From positions 138,390 to 202,389 of the forward strand of contig JACKJG010000007.1 in NCBI GenBank assembly GCA_020638065.1: 64,000 nt of DNA. Reading direction: 5' to 3'. Under the pieces are notes generated by a model that was not told the origin of the DNA, did no database searches, and worked only from the letters and a program-made list of their open reading frames with translations. Each line of letters opens with the position of its first letter. Within the stretch, counting starts at the first letter, position 1. Shown here piece by piece: positions 14,798-22,678 of this stretch. Position numbers and translations under genes: made by a program. The stretch is from Hyphomicrobiaceae bacterium. GTDB taxonomy: Bacteria > Pseudomonadota > Alphaproteobacteria > Rhizobiales > Devosiaceae.

Positions 14798-15193
14798 TCA
14801 GCGCTCGACTTCGCCGCCAGCCTGGAACCAGGCGCCGATACCGCCGCGCAGGTTCGCGACATTGTCGTAGCCCATGGCGACCAGCTGCTGCGAGGCCGCA
14901 CCCGAGCGGGCGCCGGAGGCACAGACCATGATGATGCGCTTGCCGTCTTCAATGCCCGGCAGGGTGCCGGATCCATCGGGACGGGCATGGCGGGCAAGTT
15001 CGGGCAGCGGGGCGATGATGGCGCCCTTGATCGTGCCGCCGGACATGCGGATTTCCGCTTCGCCGCGTACGTCGACATAGACGGTGTCGGCATCGCCGAA
15101 GAACTGAACGGCGGAGGGACCGGAAATGGTCTGGACCTGCGCGCCGCCAGCGGGCTGGCCGCCGAACAGAGATTGAAATGCACCAAAGCTCAT
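14798..15193 (-). CDS. Rhodanese-like sulfurtransferase
   Basis: A 131-residue single-domain rhodanese. The active-site loop is CASGARS with Cys91 as the persulfide-carrying cysteine; VYVDVRGEAEIRMSGGTIKGA (38-58) and NLRGGIGAW (114-122) are the flanking conserved elements. It is cytoplasmic, with no signal peptide. It lies 42 bp after the persulfide dioxygenase gene on the same strand, so it probably exchanges sulfane sulfur with the glutathione persulfide that the dioxygenase oxidises. Followed by a strong terminator. Confidence 0.92.
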   Translation of the reverse strand: MSFGAFQSLFGGQPAGGAQVQTISGPSAVQFFGDADTVYVDVRGEAEIRMSGGTIKGAIIAPLPELARHARPDGSGTLPGIEDGKRIIMVCASGARSGAASQQLVAMGYDNVANLRGGIGAWFQAGGEVER

Positions 15194-15235
15194 TGAGTTG
15201 TTTTCCTTTTTTGGGGGCTGCTGAGGATTTGTCGA

Positions 15236-16129
15236 TTAGTCAAGAAGCGCCACGTCCGGGTTCTTGGCTTTCACCGGAACACGGAGATAGTGGACACCAT
15301 TGTTTTCAGCTTCAGGGAAACGTCCGGCACGGATGTTGACCTGAATGGAGGGCAGAAGCAGAACCGGTGCCGCCAGCGTCGCATCACGCTCGTTGCGCAT
15401 GGAGACAAACTGATCTTCGGTCGTGCCACCCTTGAGGTGCACATTGTTCTTTGCCTCGGCGACCGTCGATTCCCAGGCATATTCGTCGCGGCCCGGTGCC
15501 TTGTAGTCGTGGCACATGAAAAGCCGCGTTTCGTCGGGGAGCGTGAGAAGCTTCTGGATCGACTGATAGAGCTTGTTGGCGTCGCCGCCCGGGAAGTCGG
15601 CGCGGGCCGTGCCGTAGTCGGGCATGAACATGGTGTCGCCGACAAAGGCCGCATCCTCGACCTTGTAGGTGATATCGGCGGGCGTGTGGCCCGGCGTATA
15701 GAGCACCTCGACGTCGAGGTTGCCGATCTTGAAGGTTTCGCCATCGGCAAACAGGTGGTCGAAATCCGAGCCGTCGGTCTTCAGGTCCGTGGCGTTGAAC
15801 ACGGGACGGAAGATGGTCTGCACTTCGGTGATGTGCTCGCCGATGCCGATCTTGGCGCCGGTCTTGGCCTTGATATAGGGCGAGCCGCTCAGATGGTCGG
15901 CATGGGCATGGGTTTCGAGCGTCCACTCGATCTTGAAGCCGAGTTCGTCGGCGCGGGCCATGACGGCTTCGACCGAGCGGGTGTCGACCGTGCCACCCTT
16001 GTGGTCATAGTCGAGCACGGGGTCGATGACGGCGGCCTTGCCGGTTTCCTTGTCGGCGACCAGATAGGTGATCGTGTAGGTGGCCGGATCGAAGGTGCCC
16101 TCAATAAACAGATTGGGATTGGCGGACAT
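15236..16129 (-). CDS. Persulfide dioxygenase-like MBL-fold hydrolase (ETHE1/Blh type)
   Basis: A 297-residue metallo-beta-lactamase-fold protein. THAHADH (His74, His76, Asp78, His79), His148, Asp165 and His207 are the ligand set; ETHE1-type enzymes use one iron held by two His and one Asp. The segment GTARADFPGGD (173-183) matches the glutathione-persulfide pocket of ETHE1/Blh. It would oxidise glutathione persulfide to sulfite. ATG 16129 has GAGGAA just upstream; a longer frame runs through the promoter and is rejected. Divergent from the BigR-like gene across a shared operator. Confidence 0.88.
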   Translation of the reverse strand: MSANPNLFIEGTFDPATYTITYLVADKETGKAAVIDPVLDYDHKGGTVDTRSVEAVMARADELGFKIEWTLETHAHADHLSGSPYIKAKTGAKIGIGEHITEVQTIFRPVFNATDLKTDGSDFDHLFADGETFKIGNLDVEVLYTPGHTPADITYKVEDAAFVGDTMFMPDYGTARADFPGGDANKLYQSIQKLLTLPDETRLFMCHDYKAPGRDEYAWESTVAEAKNNVHLKGGTTEDQFVSMRNERDATLAAPVLLLPSIQVNIRAGRFPEAENNGVHYLRVPVKAKNPDVALLD

Positions 16130-16179
16130 GTGTTTCCTCATTTCCGATTCGGCTATCGGCCGGTGCGCCGACGCCGGAG

Positions 16180-16225
16180 TTGACGTTTGGTTCGACGACC
16201 AATATATTAGAAAAAACTGATATAT
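16180..16225. promoter_or_regulatory. Divergent promoters and BigR-type operator
   Basis: The palindrome ATATATTAG-N6-CTGATATAT (8 of 9 paired, 16202-16225) lies between the dioxygenase and the ArsR gene. A plus-strand promoter, TTGACG (16180-16185) with 17 bp to TATATT (16203-16208), and a minus-strand one, TTGATA with 16 bp to TATATT, both overlap it. One bound repressor could therefore shut both transcripts. AT-rich palindromes like this are known BigR targets in Xylella and Agrobacterium. Confidence 0.78.
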
Positions 16226-16256
16226 CAAGCCCACGCGAACACGAAAGAACACAAAC

Positions 16257-16577
16257 GTGCAAATTGCTGATGATATTCAAGAGGTTGAGGAGAAAAGCGA
16301 GGAAATCTCGCGTATGCTCAAGGCCATCGGAAACGAGCGTCGGCTGGTGATTTTGTGTCAGCTCGTCTCCAAGGGTGAGATGAGCGTTTCAGAACTGACC
16401 AAGGCTCTGAGCCTCGGACAATCCGCCCTGTCGCAGCATCTCGCGGTCATGCGTGAAGAAGGCATCGTCACCACGCGGCGCGAGGGGCAATCGATCTATT
16501 ACAAGGTCGGGGATGACCGGGTCCGGGAGCTGATGCGCACCTTCCACAATCTTTATTGCGACATGGAATCGGTGTGA
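16257..16577 (+). CDS. bigR: BigR/SqrR-like ArsR family persulfide-sensing repressor
   Basis: A 106-residue ArsR-fold repressor with recognition region LTKALSLGQSALSQHLAVMR and wing GQSIYYKV. Two cysteines, Cys34 (RRLVILCQLV) and Cys101 (HNLYCDME), are 67 residues apart, matching the pair that forms a disulfide or tetrasulfide in BigR and SqrR when reactive sulfur rises, releasing DNA. GTG 16257 is the start. It overlaps the next gene by 4 bp (GTGA) and faces the dioxygenase gene, so it should repress both arms. The function is inferred from cysteines and neighbours. Confidence 0.85.
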   Translation: MQIADDIQEVEEKSEEISRMLKAIGNERRLVILCQLVSKGEMSVSELTKALSLGQSALSQHLAVMREEGIVTTRREGQSIYYKVGDDRVRELMRTFHNLYCDMESV

Positions 16578-17374
16578 TCCAGGCCTTTCTGCCCGATATT
16601 CTGAGCGCCCTTTCGGGCGCCGCTGTCGGGCTTGTTCTCGGGCTGGTCGGCGGCGGCGGCTCGATTCTGGCCGTGCCGCTGCTAATCTATGTGGTTGGCA
16701 TCACCTCAACCCATCTTGCGCTCGGAACAAGCGCGGTGGCGGTGGGCGCGGCAGCGCTTCTCAATCTCATTCCGCACTGGCGGGCAGGCAATATCAAATG
16801 GCGCTGCGCCTTCGTCTTTTCTTTCTTCGGCGTCATCGGCGCCTTTGCCGGTTCATCCATAGCCAAGCTGGTTGACGGCCAGGCCCTGCTCGCCGCGTTC
16901 GGTGTACTGATGATCGTGATCGGCATCGTCATGCTGATGAAGCGCGGCAAGGAAGGCGACCCGCTGGTCCGGCTCAGCCGCAAGAATGCCTTCACGCTCG
17001 GGCCGCGGCTTTCAACCTCAGGATTTGCGGTCGGGCTTCTGGCCGGGTTTTTCGGCATTGGCGGCGGGTTTCTGATCGTACCGGGCCTGATGCTGGCCAC
17101 CGCCATGCCCATCACGTTTGCGGTCGGAACCTCCCTGGTCAGCGTGGCGTCGTTCGGCTTTGCCACGGCCACCAATTACGCGATATCGGGACTGGTTGAT
17201 TGGCGCGTGGCGCTGGTCTTTATCGCCGGTGGCTTGATCGGCGGCCTGATCGGTGTAGCGCTGACCGGATGGCTGAAAAGCCGTCAGCATCTGCTTCAGG
17301 CCGGGTTCGCCATAATGGTGATCGGGATTGGCATATCGGTCGTCTGGCGCGGTCTGGCGCCTTTCTTCAGGTAG
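16574..17374 (+). CDS. TauE/SafE family sulfite/organosulfur exporter
   Basis: A 266-residue inner-membrane protein of about eight helices built from two repeats, marked by GLVGGGGSILAVPLL near the start and GFFGIGGGFLIVPGLML in the middle, the TauE/SafE signature. It probably exports sulfite, the product of the persulfide dioxygenase opposite. GTG 16574 shares bases with the bigR stop, so the two are translationally coupled. BigR operons in other alphaproteobacteria include a similar permease. Confidence 0.88.
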   Translation: MIQAFLPDILSALSGAAVGLVLGLVGGGGSILAVPLLIYVVGITSTHLALGTSAVAVGAAALLNLIPHWRAGNIKWRCAFVFSFFGVIGAFAGSSIAKLVDGQALLAAFGVLMIVIGIVMLMKRGKEGDPLVRLSRKNAFTLGPRLSTSGFAVGLLAGFFGIGGGFLIVPGLMLATAMPITFAVGTSLVSVASFGFATATNYAISGLVDWRVALVFIAGGLIGGLIGVALTGWLKSRQHLLQAGFAIMVIGIGISVVWRGLAPFFR

Positions 17375-17375
17375 T

Positions 17376-17437
17376 GTCCCTGTTTTGTCGCATGTTCGAA
17401 CCGGAAAACCGTTTCGCACTTTTCCGGAACGTGCTCT
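17376..17437 (-). repeat. Dispersed intergenic repeat, copy B
   Basis: Read on the minus strand this begins AGAGCACGTTCC and continues GAAAAGTGCGAAACGGTTTT then CCGGTTCG, closely matching copy A (3551-3610). It fills the whole gap between the TauE/SafE stop and the convergent MATE stop, and its first bases form part of the MATE stop codon (TAG of TAGAGC). Confidence 0.78.
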
Positions 17438-18857
17438 AGTCCCTCAACCCCCTCAACAGACCAAGGCGCTCGCGCAAAAAGAAACGGATCGTCAGGGTGA
17501 CGGCCACGAAGCCGAGCCCGGCCCCGAGCCCGGCCCAGATACCGACCCCCTGCCAACCGGCCACGAAGGCGAGCGCATAAGCGACACCCAACCCGAACAG
17601 CCAATAGCCGACCAGTGCGGCCAGCATGGGAAAGCGCGTATCGCTGAGGCCGCGCAATGCGGCCGTCGAGGAGACTTGTCCGCCATCGAAGAACTGGAAC
17701 AGCCCCGACACGATCAGGTAGGACGTGGCGAGCGCAATGGTAGAGGCGTTGTTCGGATCGGTGGGATCGAGAAACAGATGCACGAAGAATTGCGGCACGG
17801 TGAGATAGGCGGCGCATGTCACCGCCATGAAGAGCGCCGTCAGTCCCATTGACGACCAGCCCGATTTGGCAACCCCGTCTGGATTGCCGGCGCCATAGTG
17901 CAGGCCGACGCGGACGGTCGTGCCCATGGAAAGTCCCAGCGGCACCATGAAGGAAATCGCCGCAACCTGCAGGGCCACGGCGTGCGCGGCCACGGCCTCG
18001 GTTGAGATCCAACCCATCATGATCACGGCGACACCGAACAGGCCGACCTCGGACAACATCGAGAGGCCAATTGGCGTGCCCACTCGCCAGATCTGCACGA
18101 AACGTGGCCAGTCGGGTTTGAGGATGCGGGTCAGCACATGATAACGGCGCGTCGCAGGATGCACGCTGACCGCATAAAGACCGGCGGCGAGCATGACAAA
18201 ATTGACCGCGACCGTCGAAATCGCGGCCCCGGCCAGTTCGAGCCGCGGCAGGCCGAAATTGCCGAACATCAGTCCGTAATTCATGAGCGCGTTGAGCAGG
18301 ACGCCCATGATCGCGATCACCAGAAGCAGGCCGGTCTTGCCATGTGCCTGCAAGACCGACCGATAAACGACGATGCCGTAGGATGGCAGCAGAGCGAAGG
18401 CGGCGATGTTCAGATAGGTCTGGGCATCATCGACGACCGAGGGAATCTGGTTCAGCGCCAGAAAAATCGGCTTTGCGCAAAGAATGATCGGGATCGTGAT
18501 GAAGGACAGCGCCACGGAAACCCACAGTCCCTGCCGCGCCACGCGCCTGACGTCACGAAAACGGCGGGCGCCGATGGCCTGCGCGATCAGCGGGCTGGTG
18601 GCGGTGATCACGCCCATGCCGCCGATGGACAGAGGATGCATCAGCGAGGTCGAAAGCGAACCGGCAGCCAGATAGGTCGGGCCCAGCCAGCCCATCATCA
18701 CCACATCGGTGGTGAACAACAGGATGCCGGCGATCTGCGCCAGGATGAGCGGCCCGGACAGTTTGAGCAATTCGATCGTCTCGCCCAGCCAGGTCACGTG
18801 GCCAGCAGACACAAGGGCAGCATCGATGGTCTCGGACTTTGCGGCCGCGACAGACAT
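17436..18857 (-). CDS. MATE family efflux transporter
   Basis: A 473-residue inner-membrane exporter with 12 helices in two homologous halves. ELLKLSGPLILAQIAGILLFTTDVVMMGWLG opens the first bundle and RVGTPIGLSMLSEVGLFGVAVIMMGWIS the second, the normal MATE layout for sodium- or proton-driven export of cationic drugs or toxins. ATG 18857 (MSVAAAKSET) is preferred; an upstream extension to 18944 is proline-rich and lacks family likeness. It stands alone, converging on the TauE/SafE gene with repeat B between them. Confidence 0.9.
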   Translation of the reverse strand: MSVAAAKSETIDAALVSAGHVTWLGETIELLKLSGPLILAQIAGILLFTTDVVMMGWLGPTYLAAGSLSTSLMHPLSIGGMGVITATSPLIAQAIGARRFRDVRRVARQGLWVSVALSFITIPIILCAKPIFLALNQIPSVVDDAQTYLNIAAFALLPSYGIVVYRSVLQAHGKTGLLLVIAIMGVLLNALMNYGLMFGNFGLPRLELAGAAISTVAVNFVMLAAGLYAVSVHPATRRYHVLTRILKPDWPRFVQIWRVGTPIGLSMLSEVGLFGVAVIMMGWISTEAVAAHAVALQVAAISFMVPLGLSMGTTVRVGLHYGAGNPDGVAKSGWSSMGLTALFMAVTCAAYLTVPQFFVHLFLDPTDPNNASTIALATSYLIVSGLFQFFDGGQVSSTAALRGLSDTRFPMLAALVGYWLFGLGVAYALAFVAGWQGVGIWAGLGAGLGFVAVTLTIRFFLRERLGLLRGLRD

Positions 18858-19000
18858 GGTTGGAACCCGGGCTTTTGGTTGCGGCGGATCCGGCGTGCAC
18901 CGCTCATCAAGGGGATGAGCTCGCCCGAAGCGCCATTGCGTCACTTCAATCCGCTCAAGCGGTCGAAGTCAACCGGACTTGTCCGGAATGAAAATCAACC

Positions 19001-19022
19001 GGGCCACACGATTGTGTGGCCC
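19001..19022 (-). terminator. Hairpin after the 138-residue secreted protein gene
   Basis: A perfect 9-bp stem (GGGCCACAC with GTGTGGCCC) and 4-base loop lies 27 bp past the stop of the minus-strand gene at 19049-19465, followed on that strand by CGGTTGATTTTC. The U-content is modest, so it is a moderate candidate. Confidence 0.55.
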
Positions 19023-19048
19023 CGGAAATCAAGAGGATATGTGCCGGT

Positions 19049-19465
19049 TCAGCACTCGACGTTGAGTGGTACCCACTGGGTGGCGATTTCAGAGTTCGGG
19101 GTCACGACCCGGTAGGACGTATGGGTGGTCGAACCGACCAGCATGCTGTTTTCCCATGTGCCCAGATTGACACCGCCTGAACCGGGCTGGGTCTGGACCT
19201 GATAGGGGCCGAGAACGACGCCGGTCGAGGAAACAAGCAGAATGGGGAACGCTCCGGGCTTGTTGGAAAACACCCAGACCTTGAGTGGCACCTGGGCGGG
19301 GCAGACAGCAGCGTCCGGCGAGACGATGCCCATCTGCATCTTGGTGACGCGGGGTTTGACCTGGCCGCCGCCCTGAAGGTCGAAAGGTCCATTGGCGGCG
19401 GCGATGCCGGTCGACAGGAGCGTTGCCAGCAAGGCTGCGGCGAGTTTGATGGATTTGACGTGCAT
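19049..19465 (-). CDS. Hypothetical secreted protein
   Basis: A 138-residue protein I cannot assign. Signal peptide: MHVKSIKLAAALLATLLSTG with cleavage near IAAA-N (21-25). The mature part is beta-rich and neutral, with two cysteines, Cys55 and the C-terminal residue Cys138, which may form a disulfide. It contains VCPAQVPLKVWVFSNKPG and lacks any catalytic motif; the pattern suggests a small Ig-like periplasmic or secreted domain. ATG 19465 is fixed by the signal peptide. Monocistronic by appearance. Confidence 0.7.
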   Translation of the reverse strand: MHVKSIKLAAALLATLLSTGIAAANGPFDLQGGGQVKPRVTKMQMGIVSPDAAVCPAQVPLKVWVFSNKPGAFPILLVSSTGVVLGPYQVQTQPGSGGVNLGTWENSMLVGSTTHTSYRVVTPNSEIATQWVPLNVEC

Positions 19466-19557
19466 GATTGGGTGTCCCGATCTTTTCGAATTGAACTCAC
19501 GTGCCGCAGGCATTGCGGGCCCGTTGATCAATGAGACGCAATGACGAGAGATCGGGT

Positions 19558-20010
19558 TCAATCTTTTTTGCGGGAAGTGTACCGGGCAAACAGCATGCGC
19601 ATGATTGCGACGGTCATGCCGATGGCAATGGCAAGGGTGATCAGCCCGCCGATTCCGAAAACGATCCGGCATTCAAGATTGCTCGCTTCCCGCGACAGGA
19701 AACCGAGCGAAGAGATGCAGGTGCCGGTATCCGCGCCCGCCATGATCCAAAGTCCCGGCACCGACAGACAATAGACAACCCCGAGCGCAGCGAGGCGCTG
19801 CAGGCCCATCCAGCCCTTCCATTGAAAGAAGATCGTCAGCCCCGCCATGACGAAGGTGCAAGCTGCAATTTCGGCGACCCATAGGGGTGCCTCCAATCCG
19901 TCGCGAACCAGAGCCATGCCGACCATCATGGCGGCGCCCGCACCACCGAATAACAGCGCGAAGCCCCAACCGGGCTTGGTGTTCTGATGCGCATTCGGTT
20001 CGTTATTCAT
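19558..20010 (-). CDS. Hypothetical membrane protein (four helices)
   Basis: A 150-residue protein with four probable membrane helices (about 16-32, 43-60, 68-88, 118-140), a polar N-terminus MNNEPNAHQN and a basic C-terminus RYTSRKKD. Two cysteines, in TGTCISSLG and NLECRIV, fall in the third loop and could bond in the periplasm. ATG 20010 is chosen; an upstream frame to 20094 gives no extra domain. It lies 92 bp upstream of the secreted-protein gene on the same strand, but a joint transcript is uncertain. Function unknown. Confidence 0.65.
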   Translation of the reverse strand: MNNEPNAHQNTKPGWGFALLFGGAGAAMMVGMALVRDGLEAPLWVAEIAACTFVMAGLTIFFQWKGWMGLQRLAALGVVYCLSVPGLWIMAGADTGTCISSLGFLSREASNLECRIVFGIGGLITLAIAIGMTVAIMRMLFARYTSRKKD

Positions 20011-20105
20011 GGCCGGATCTGGCCCGCAAACGGTTCGAGACGAGTCCATGATAATGGCGGACAACGTCGAGCCGGTTAATCTGGCCGACTTCATGCGCAG
20101 GCAAC

Positions 20106-20136
20106 GAAAAACGGGCCGGATCGCCTCCAGCCCGTT
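20106..20136 (-). terminator. Intrinsic terminator after infC
   Basis: On the minus strand AACGGGC pairs with GCCCGTT around a loop that can itself pair GGA with TCC, and is followed by TTTTCG. It lies 28 bp past the infC stop and ends the infC transcript. Confidence 0.86.
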
Positions 20137-20164
20137 GTTGAAATTCTGTCCTTGCGGGAGCGTC

Positions 20165-20701
20165 CTAGCGCGGCGCGAGCACCATCACCATCTGGCGGCC
20201 TTCGCTGCGCGGGGTGGATTCCACCTTGGCCAGCTCATCCATCTGATCGCGCACCTTGTTAAGCAGTTCGAGCCCGAGTTCCTGATGCGCCATTTCGCGG
20301 CCGCGGAAGCGCATGGTGACCTTGACCTTGTCGCCTTCCTCCAGGAATTTTTCGACGGACCGCATCTTCACGTCATAGTCGTGCGTGTCGATATTTGGCC
20401 TCAGCTTGATCTCCTTGACCTCGATCACCTTCTGCTTCTTGCGCGCGTCGGCGGCCTTCTTCTGCGCCTGGTACTTGTATTTCCCAAGGTCGAGAATCTT
20501 GCAGACGGGCGGGTTGGCATTGGGGGAGATCGCAACCAGATCGAGTCCGGCCTGAAAGGCCAGTTCAAGCGCTTTTGGCGTTTCGACCTGTCCGAGATTG
20601 ACACCTTCCGCGTCAATCAATTGCACCGCGGGTGCGGAAATATCCTCGTTTGCAGGCGGGCCGTCCTTTTGCGGCGCCTGGGGTCTCATCGGTCGGCGAA
20701 T
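20165..20701 (-). CDS. infC: Translation initiation factor IF-3 (probable ATT start)
   Basis: IF-3 keeps 30S subunits free and proofreads initiator tRNA and start codon. Seen: N-domain (VQLIDAEGVNLGQV), linker helix rich in Lys/Arg, C-domain (KMRSVEKFLEEGDKVKVTMRFRGREM) and the ending GRQMVMVLAPR. I place the start at ATT 20701, reading (M)RRPMRPQAPQ, because family members begin MRRPF and AAGGA lies 8 bp before it; ATG 20689 has no ribosome site and would drop this motif. ATT starts are known for infC and let IF-3 repress itself. From ATG 20689 the protein is 174 residues. Confidence 0.95.
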   Translation of the reverse strand: MRRPMRPQAPQKDGPPANEDISAPAVQLIDAEGVNLGQVETPKALELAFQAGLDLVAISPNANPPVCKILDLGKYKYQAQKKAADARKKQKVIEVKEIKLRPNIDTHDYDVKMRSVEKFLEEGDKVKVTMRFRGREMAHQELGLELLNKVRDQMDELAKVESTPRSEGRQMVMVLAPR

Positions 20702-20855
20702 AGTAATGATCCTTCTTGCTGTTGCACCAAATGGGTGATTTCGCGGCTAAAATCGTGTCTCACCCGGGCAAAGTCAACAGGCAAGTGTTGCTTTCGCGCG
20801 CTTGCCGGACTGAATTGGGCGACATGAGAGTGTGAGACCCGCTTATGGACATAAG

Positions 20856-21617
20856 ATGACAACACACGCGATTGCTGTCGGCACCGACAAAAGGTCCATC
20901 GCCGCAGAGGTGCAGGAGGGGGGCGAACCGGGCCTGTTCTTTCTGGGTGGTTTCGATTCGTCGATGCAGGGGACAAAGGCGCAATTCGTCCGGCAGCTTG
21001 GTGCCGAGCTGGACCTAAGGAGCATCTTCTTCGACTATTCGGGCCATGGCGTTTCAGGCGGCGATTTTCTCGACGGAACGATTTCGCGCTGGCTCGAGGA
21101 ATCGCGGGCGGTATTCGACACGTGCGCCGCCGATTCGAACCTGCTGATCGGCTCGTCGATGGGAGGGTGGCTGGCCCTTTTGCTCAATCGCATGCTTCGG
21201 GCGGAAGGCGATGCTCGCGTCAAGGGCATCATTCTGATCGCACCGGCGACTGACATGACCAACGATCTGCTGCTCGACATTTTGACCCCTGCGGAAAAGG
21301 CCGAACTCGAACGCGACGGAAGGGTTACGCGACCCTCGGGATTTGATGATCCGCATGTTTTTACCGGAACGCTGATCGATGATGGTGCACAGCATTTGTT
21401 GTTTGGCGGAAAGATCGTGACGGGCTGTCCGGTGCATATTCTGCAGGGCGGCAAGGACATGGCGGTTCCGCCCGCGCATGCGCAAAAGCTCATGGATCAT
21501 CTGCCGCTCGATGTCGCCAAACTCACCCTGGTTCCAAATGGCGATCACTCCCTCAGCCGGCCCGGGGACCTGGCCCTGCTCCGGCGGGCCATCGAGACCA
21601 TGCTGGAAATGGACTAG
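20856..21617 (+). CDS. Alpha/beta hydrolase
   Basis: A 253-residue serine hydrolase fold. The nucleophile elbow is GSSMGG (Ser about 106), with a likely acid in GGKDMAV and the histidine in NGDHSLS near the end; the oxyanion segment is LGGFDSS. No signal peptide, so cytoplasmic. ATG 20856 gives MTTHAIAVG; the frame also has an upstream GTG (20832). It is divergent from infC, an arrangement I recall in other rhizobia. Substrate (ester, thioester or peptide) unknown. Confidence 0.85.
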   Translation: MTTHAIAVGTDKRSIAAEVQEGGEPGLFFLGGFDSSMQGTKAQFVRQLGAELDLRSIFFDYSGHGVSGGDFLDGTISRWLEESRAVFDTCAADSNLLIGSSMGGWLALLLNRMLRAEGDARVKGIILIAPATDMTNDLLLDILTPAEKAELERDGRVTRPSGFDDPHVFTGTLIDDGAQHLLFGGKIVTGCPVHILQGGKDMAVPPAHAQKLMDHLPLDVAKLTLVPNGDHSLSRPGDLALLRRAIETMLEMD

Positions 21618-22045
21618 AACGCCACCAATAGCGCGCCGGCGGCGATCAGAGCGACGCCCACCCAGTTGATCGCGGAAAGTTTCTCACCCAGAAACAGCAC
21701 GCCGAAAATCGCAACCAGAACGATCGAAAGTTTGTCGAGCGGGGCGACGCGCGCGGCATCGCCCAGTTTCATGGCCCGGAAATAGGCCAGCCAGGACGCG
21801 CCGGTACCCAATCCGGACAGGATCAGGAATATCCAGCTTCTCAGCGGCACTGGGCCGGATATGCGCCAGACACCGGTGCCGGCAACGATCAACCCGAGCA
21901 CGACCAGAACGACGATGGTCCTCAAGAAGGTCGCGTAGTCGGGATGGAGTTCGGTGACGCCGACCTTGGCGAAAATCGCGGTCAGGGCCGCAAAGACGGC
22001 CGCCAACAGAGCCCAGAACCAGTATTGATCGAGGAGGTTTCCCAC
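21614..22045 (-). CDS. EamA-type small membrane transporter
   Basis: A 143-residue protein with about five hydrophobic helices, roughly one half of a DMT exporter. The second half of the repeat is recognisable in PLDKLSIVLVAIFGVLFLGE followed by NWVGVALIAAGALLV. Such short EamA proteins probably dimerise, like SMR pumps. ATG 22045 opens with MGNLLDQYWFW. It overlaps the hydrolase gene tail-to-tail by 4 bp and follows gpmA by 10 bp, so it is likely the last gene of the dapB-gpmA transcript. Substrate unknown. Confidence 0.8.
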   Translation of the reverse strand: MGNLLDQYWFWALLAAVFAALTAIFAKVGVTELHPDYATFLRTIVVLVVLGLIVAGTGVWRISGPVPLRSWIFLILSGLGTGASWLAYFRAMKLGDAARVAPLDKLSIVLVAIFGVLFLGEKLSAINWVGVALIAAGALLVAF

Positions 22046-22055
22046 CGCGCCCGGC

Positions 22056-22670
22056 TCAGACGCCGCCCGACGAGGTCACGTTACCGTCCTCGTCGAACGT
22101 ATAAATGATGGGTTGGCCGGTACCGATCTCGCGCTTGAGGATTTCCTCGGGGCTGAGATCTTCGAGATACATGACGAGCGCGCGCAGGGAATTGCCATGC
22201 GCCGAAACCAGAATGGTCCGTTCGGCCATGACGTTTGGCGCGATGACGTCCTTGTAATAGGGCAGAACCCTGTCGGCGGTGTCCTTCAGGCTTTCTCCAC
22301 CCGGCGGCGGCACATCAAAGGAACGGCGCCAGACATGGACCTGTTCTTCGCCCCATTTCTTGCGCGCATCATCCTTGTTGAGGCCGGCCAGATCGCCGTA
22401 ATCGCGTTCGTTGAGCGCCTGATTGCGCACGATCGTCATGTTGACGATGCCCATCTCCTCGAGCATCAGGTCAAGCGTGTGCTGGGCTCTTTTCAACGCC
22501 GAGGTGAAACAGAGGTCCGGCTCAAAACCCCGGGCCTTGAGGGCCTTGCCCGCAGCGCGGGCCTCTTCGATGCCCTTTTCGGTCAGGTCCGGATCGCGCC
22601 AGCCGGTAAAGAGGTTCTTCAAATTCCATTCGCTCTGGCCGTGGCGGACCAGAATCAAGGTGCGTGTCAT
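22056..22670 (-). CDS. gpmA: 2,3-bisphosphoglycerate-dependent phosphoglycerate mutase
   Basis: A 204-residue glycolytic mutase interconverting 3- and 2-phosphoglycerate. LVRHGQSEWN holds the phosphohistidine, LNERDYGDLAG and HVWRRSFDVPPPGGESL the substrate loop, and SAHGNSLRAL the second catalytic His. It is shorter than the 250-residue E. coli enzyme, as usual in alphaproteobacteria. ATG 22670 (MTRTLILV) is preferred over TTG 22682, which would overlap dapB. It starts 8 bp after dapB. Confidence 0.95.
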   Translation of the reverse strand: MTRTLILVRHGQSEWNLKNLFTGWRDPDLTEKGIEEARAAGKALKARGFEPDLCFTSALKRAQHTLDLMLEEMGIVNMTIVRNQALNERDYGDLAGLNKDDARKKWGEEQVHVWRRSFDVPPPGGESLKDTADRVLPYYKDVIAPNVMAERTILVSAHGNSLRALVMYLEDLSPEEILKREIGTGQPIIYTFDEDGNVTSSGGV

Positions 22671-22678
22671 GTCAAAAC

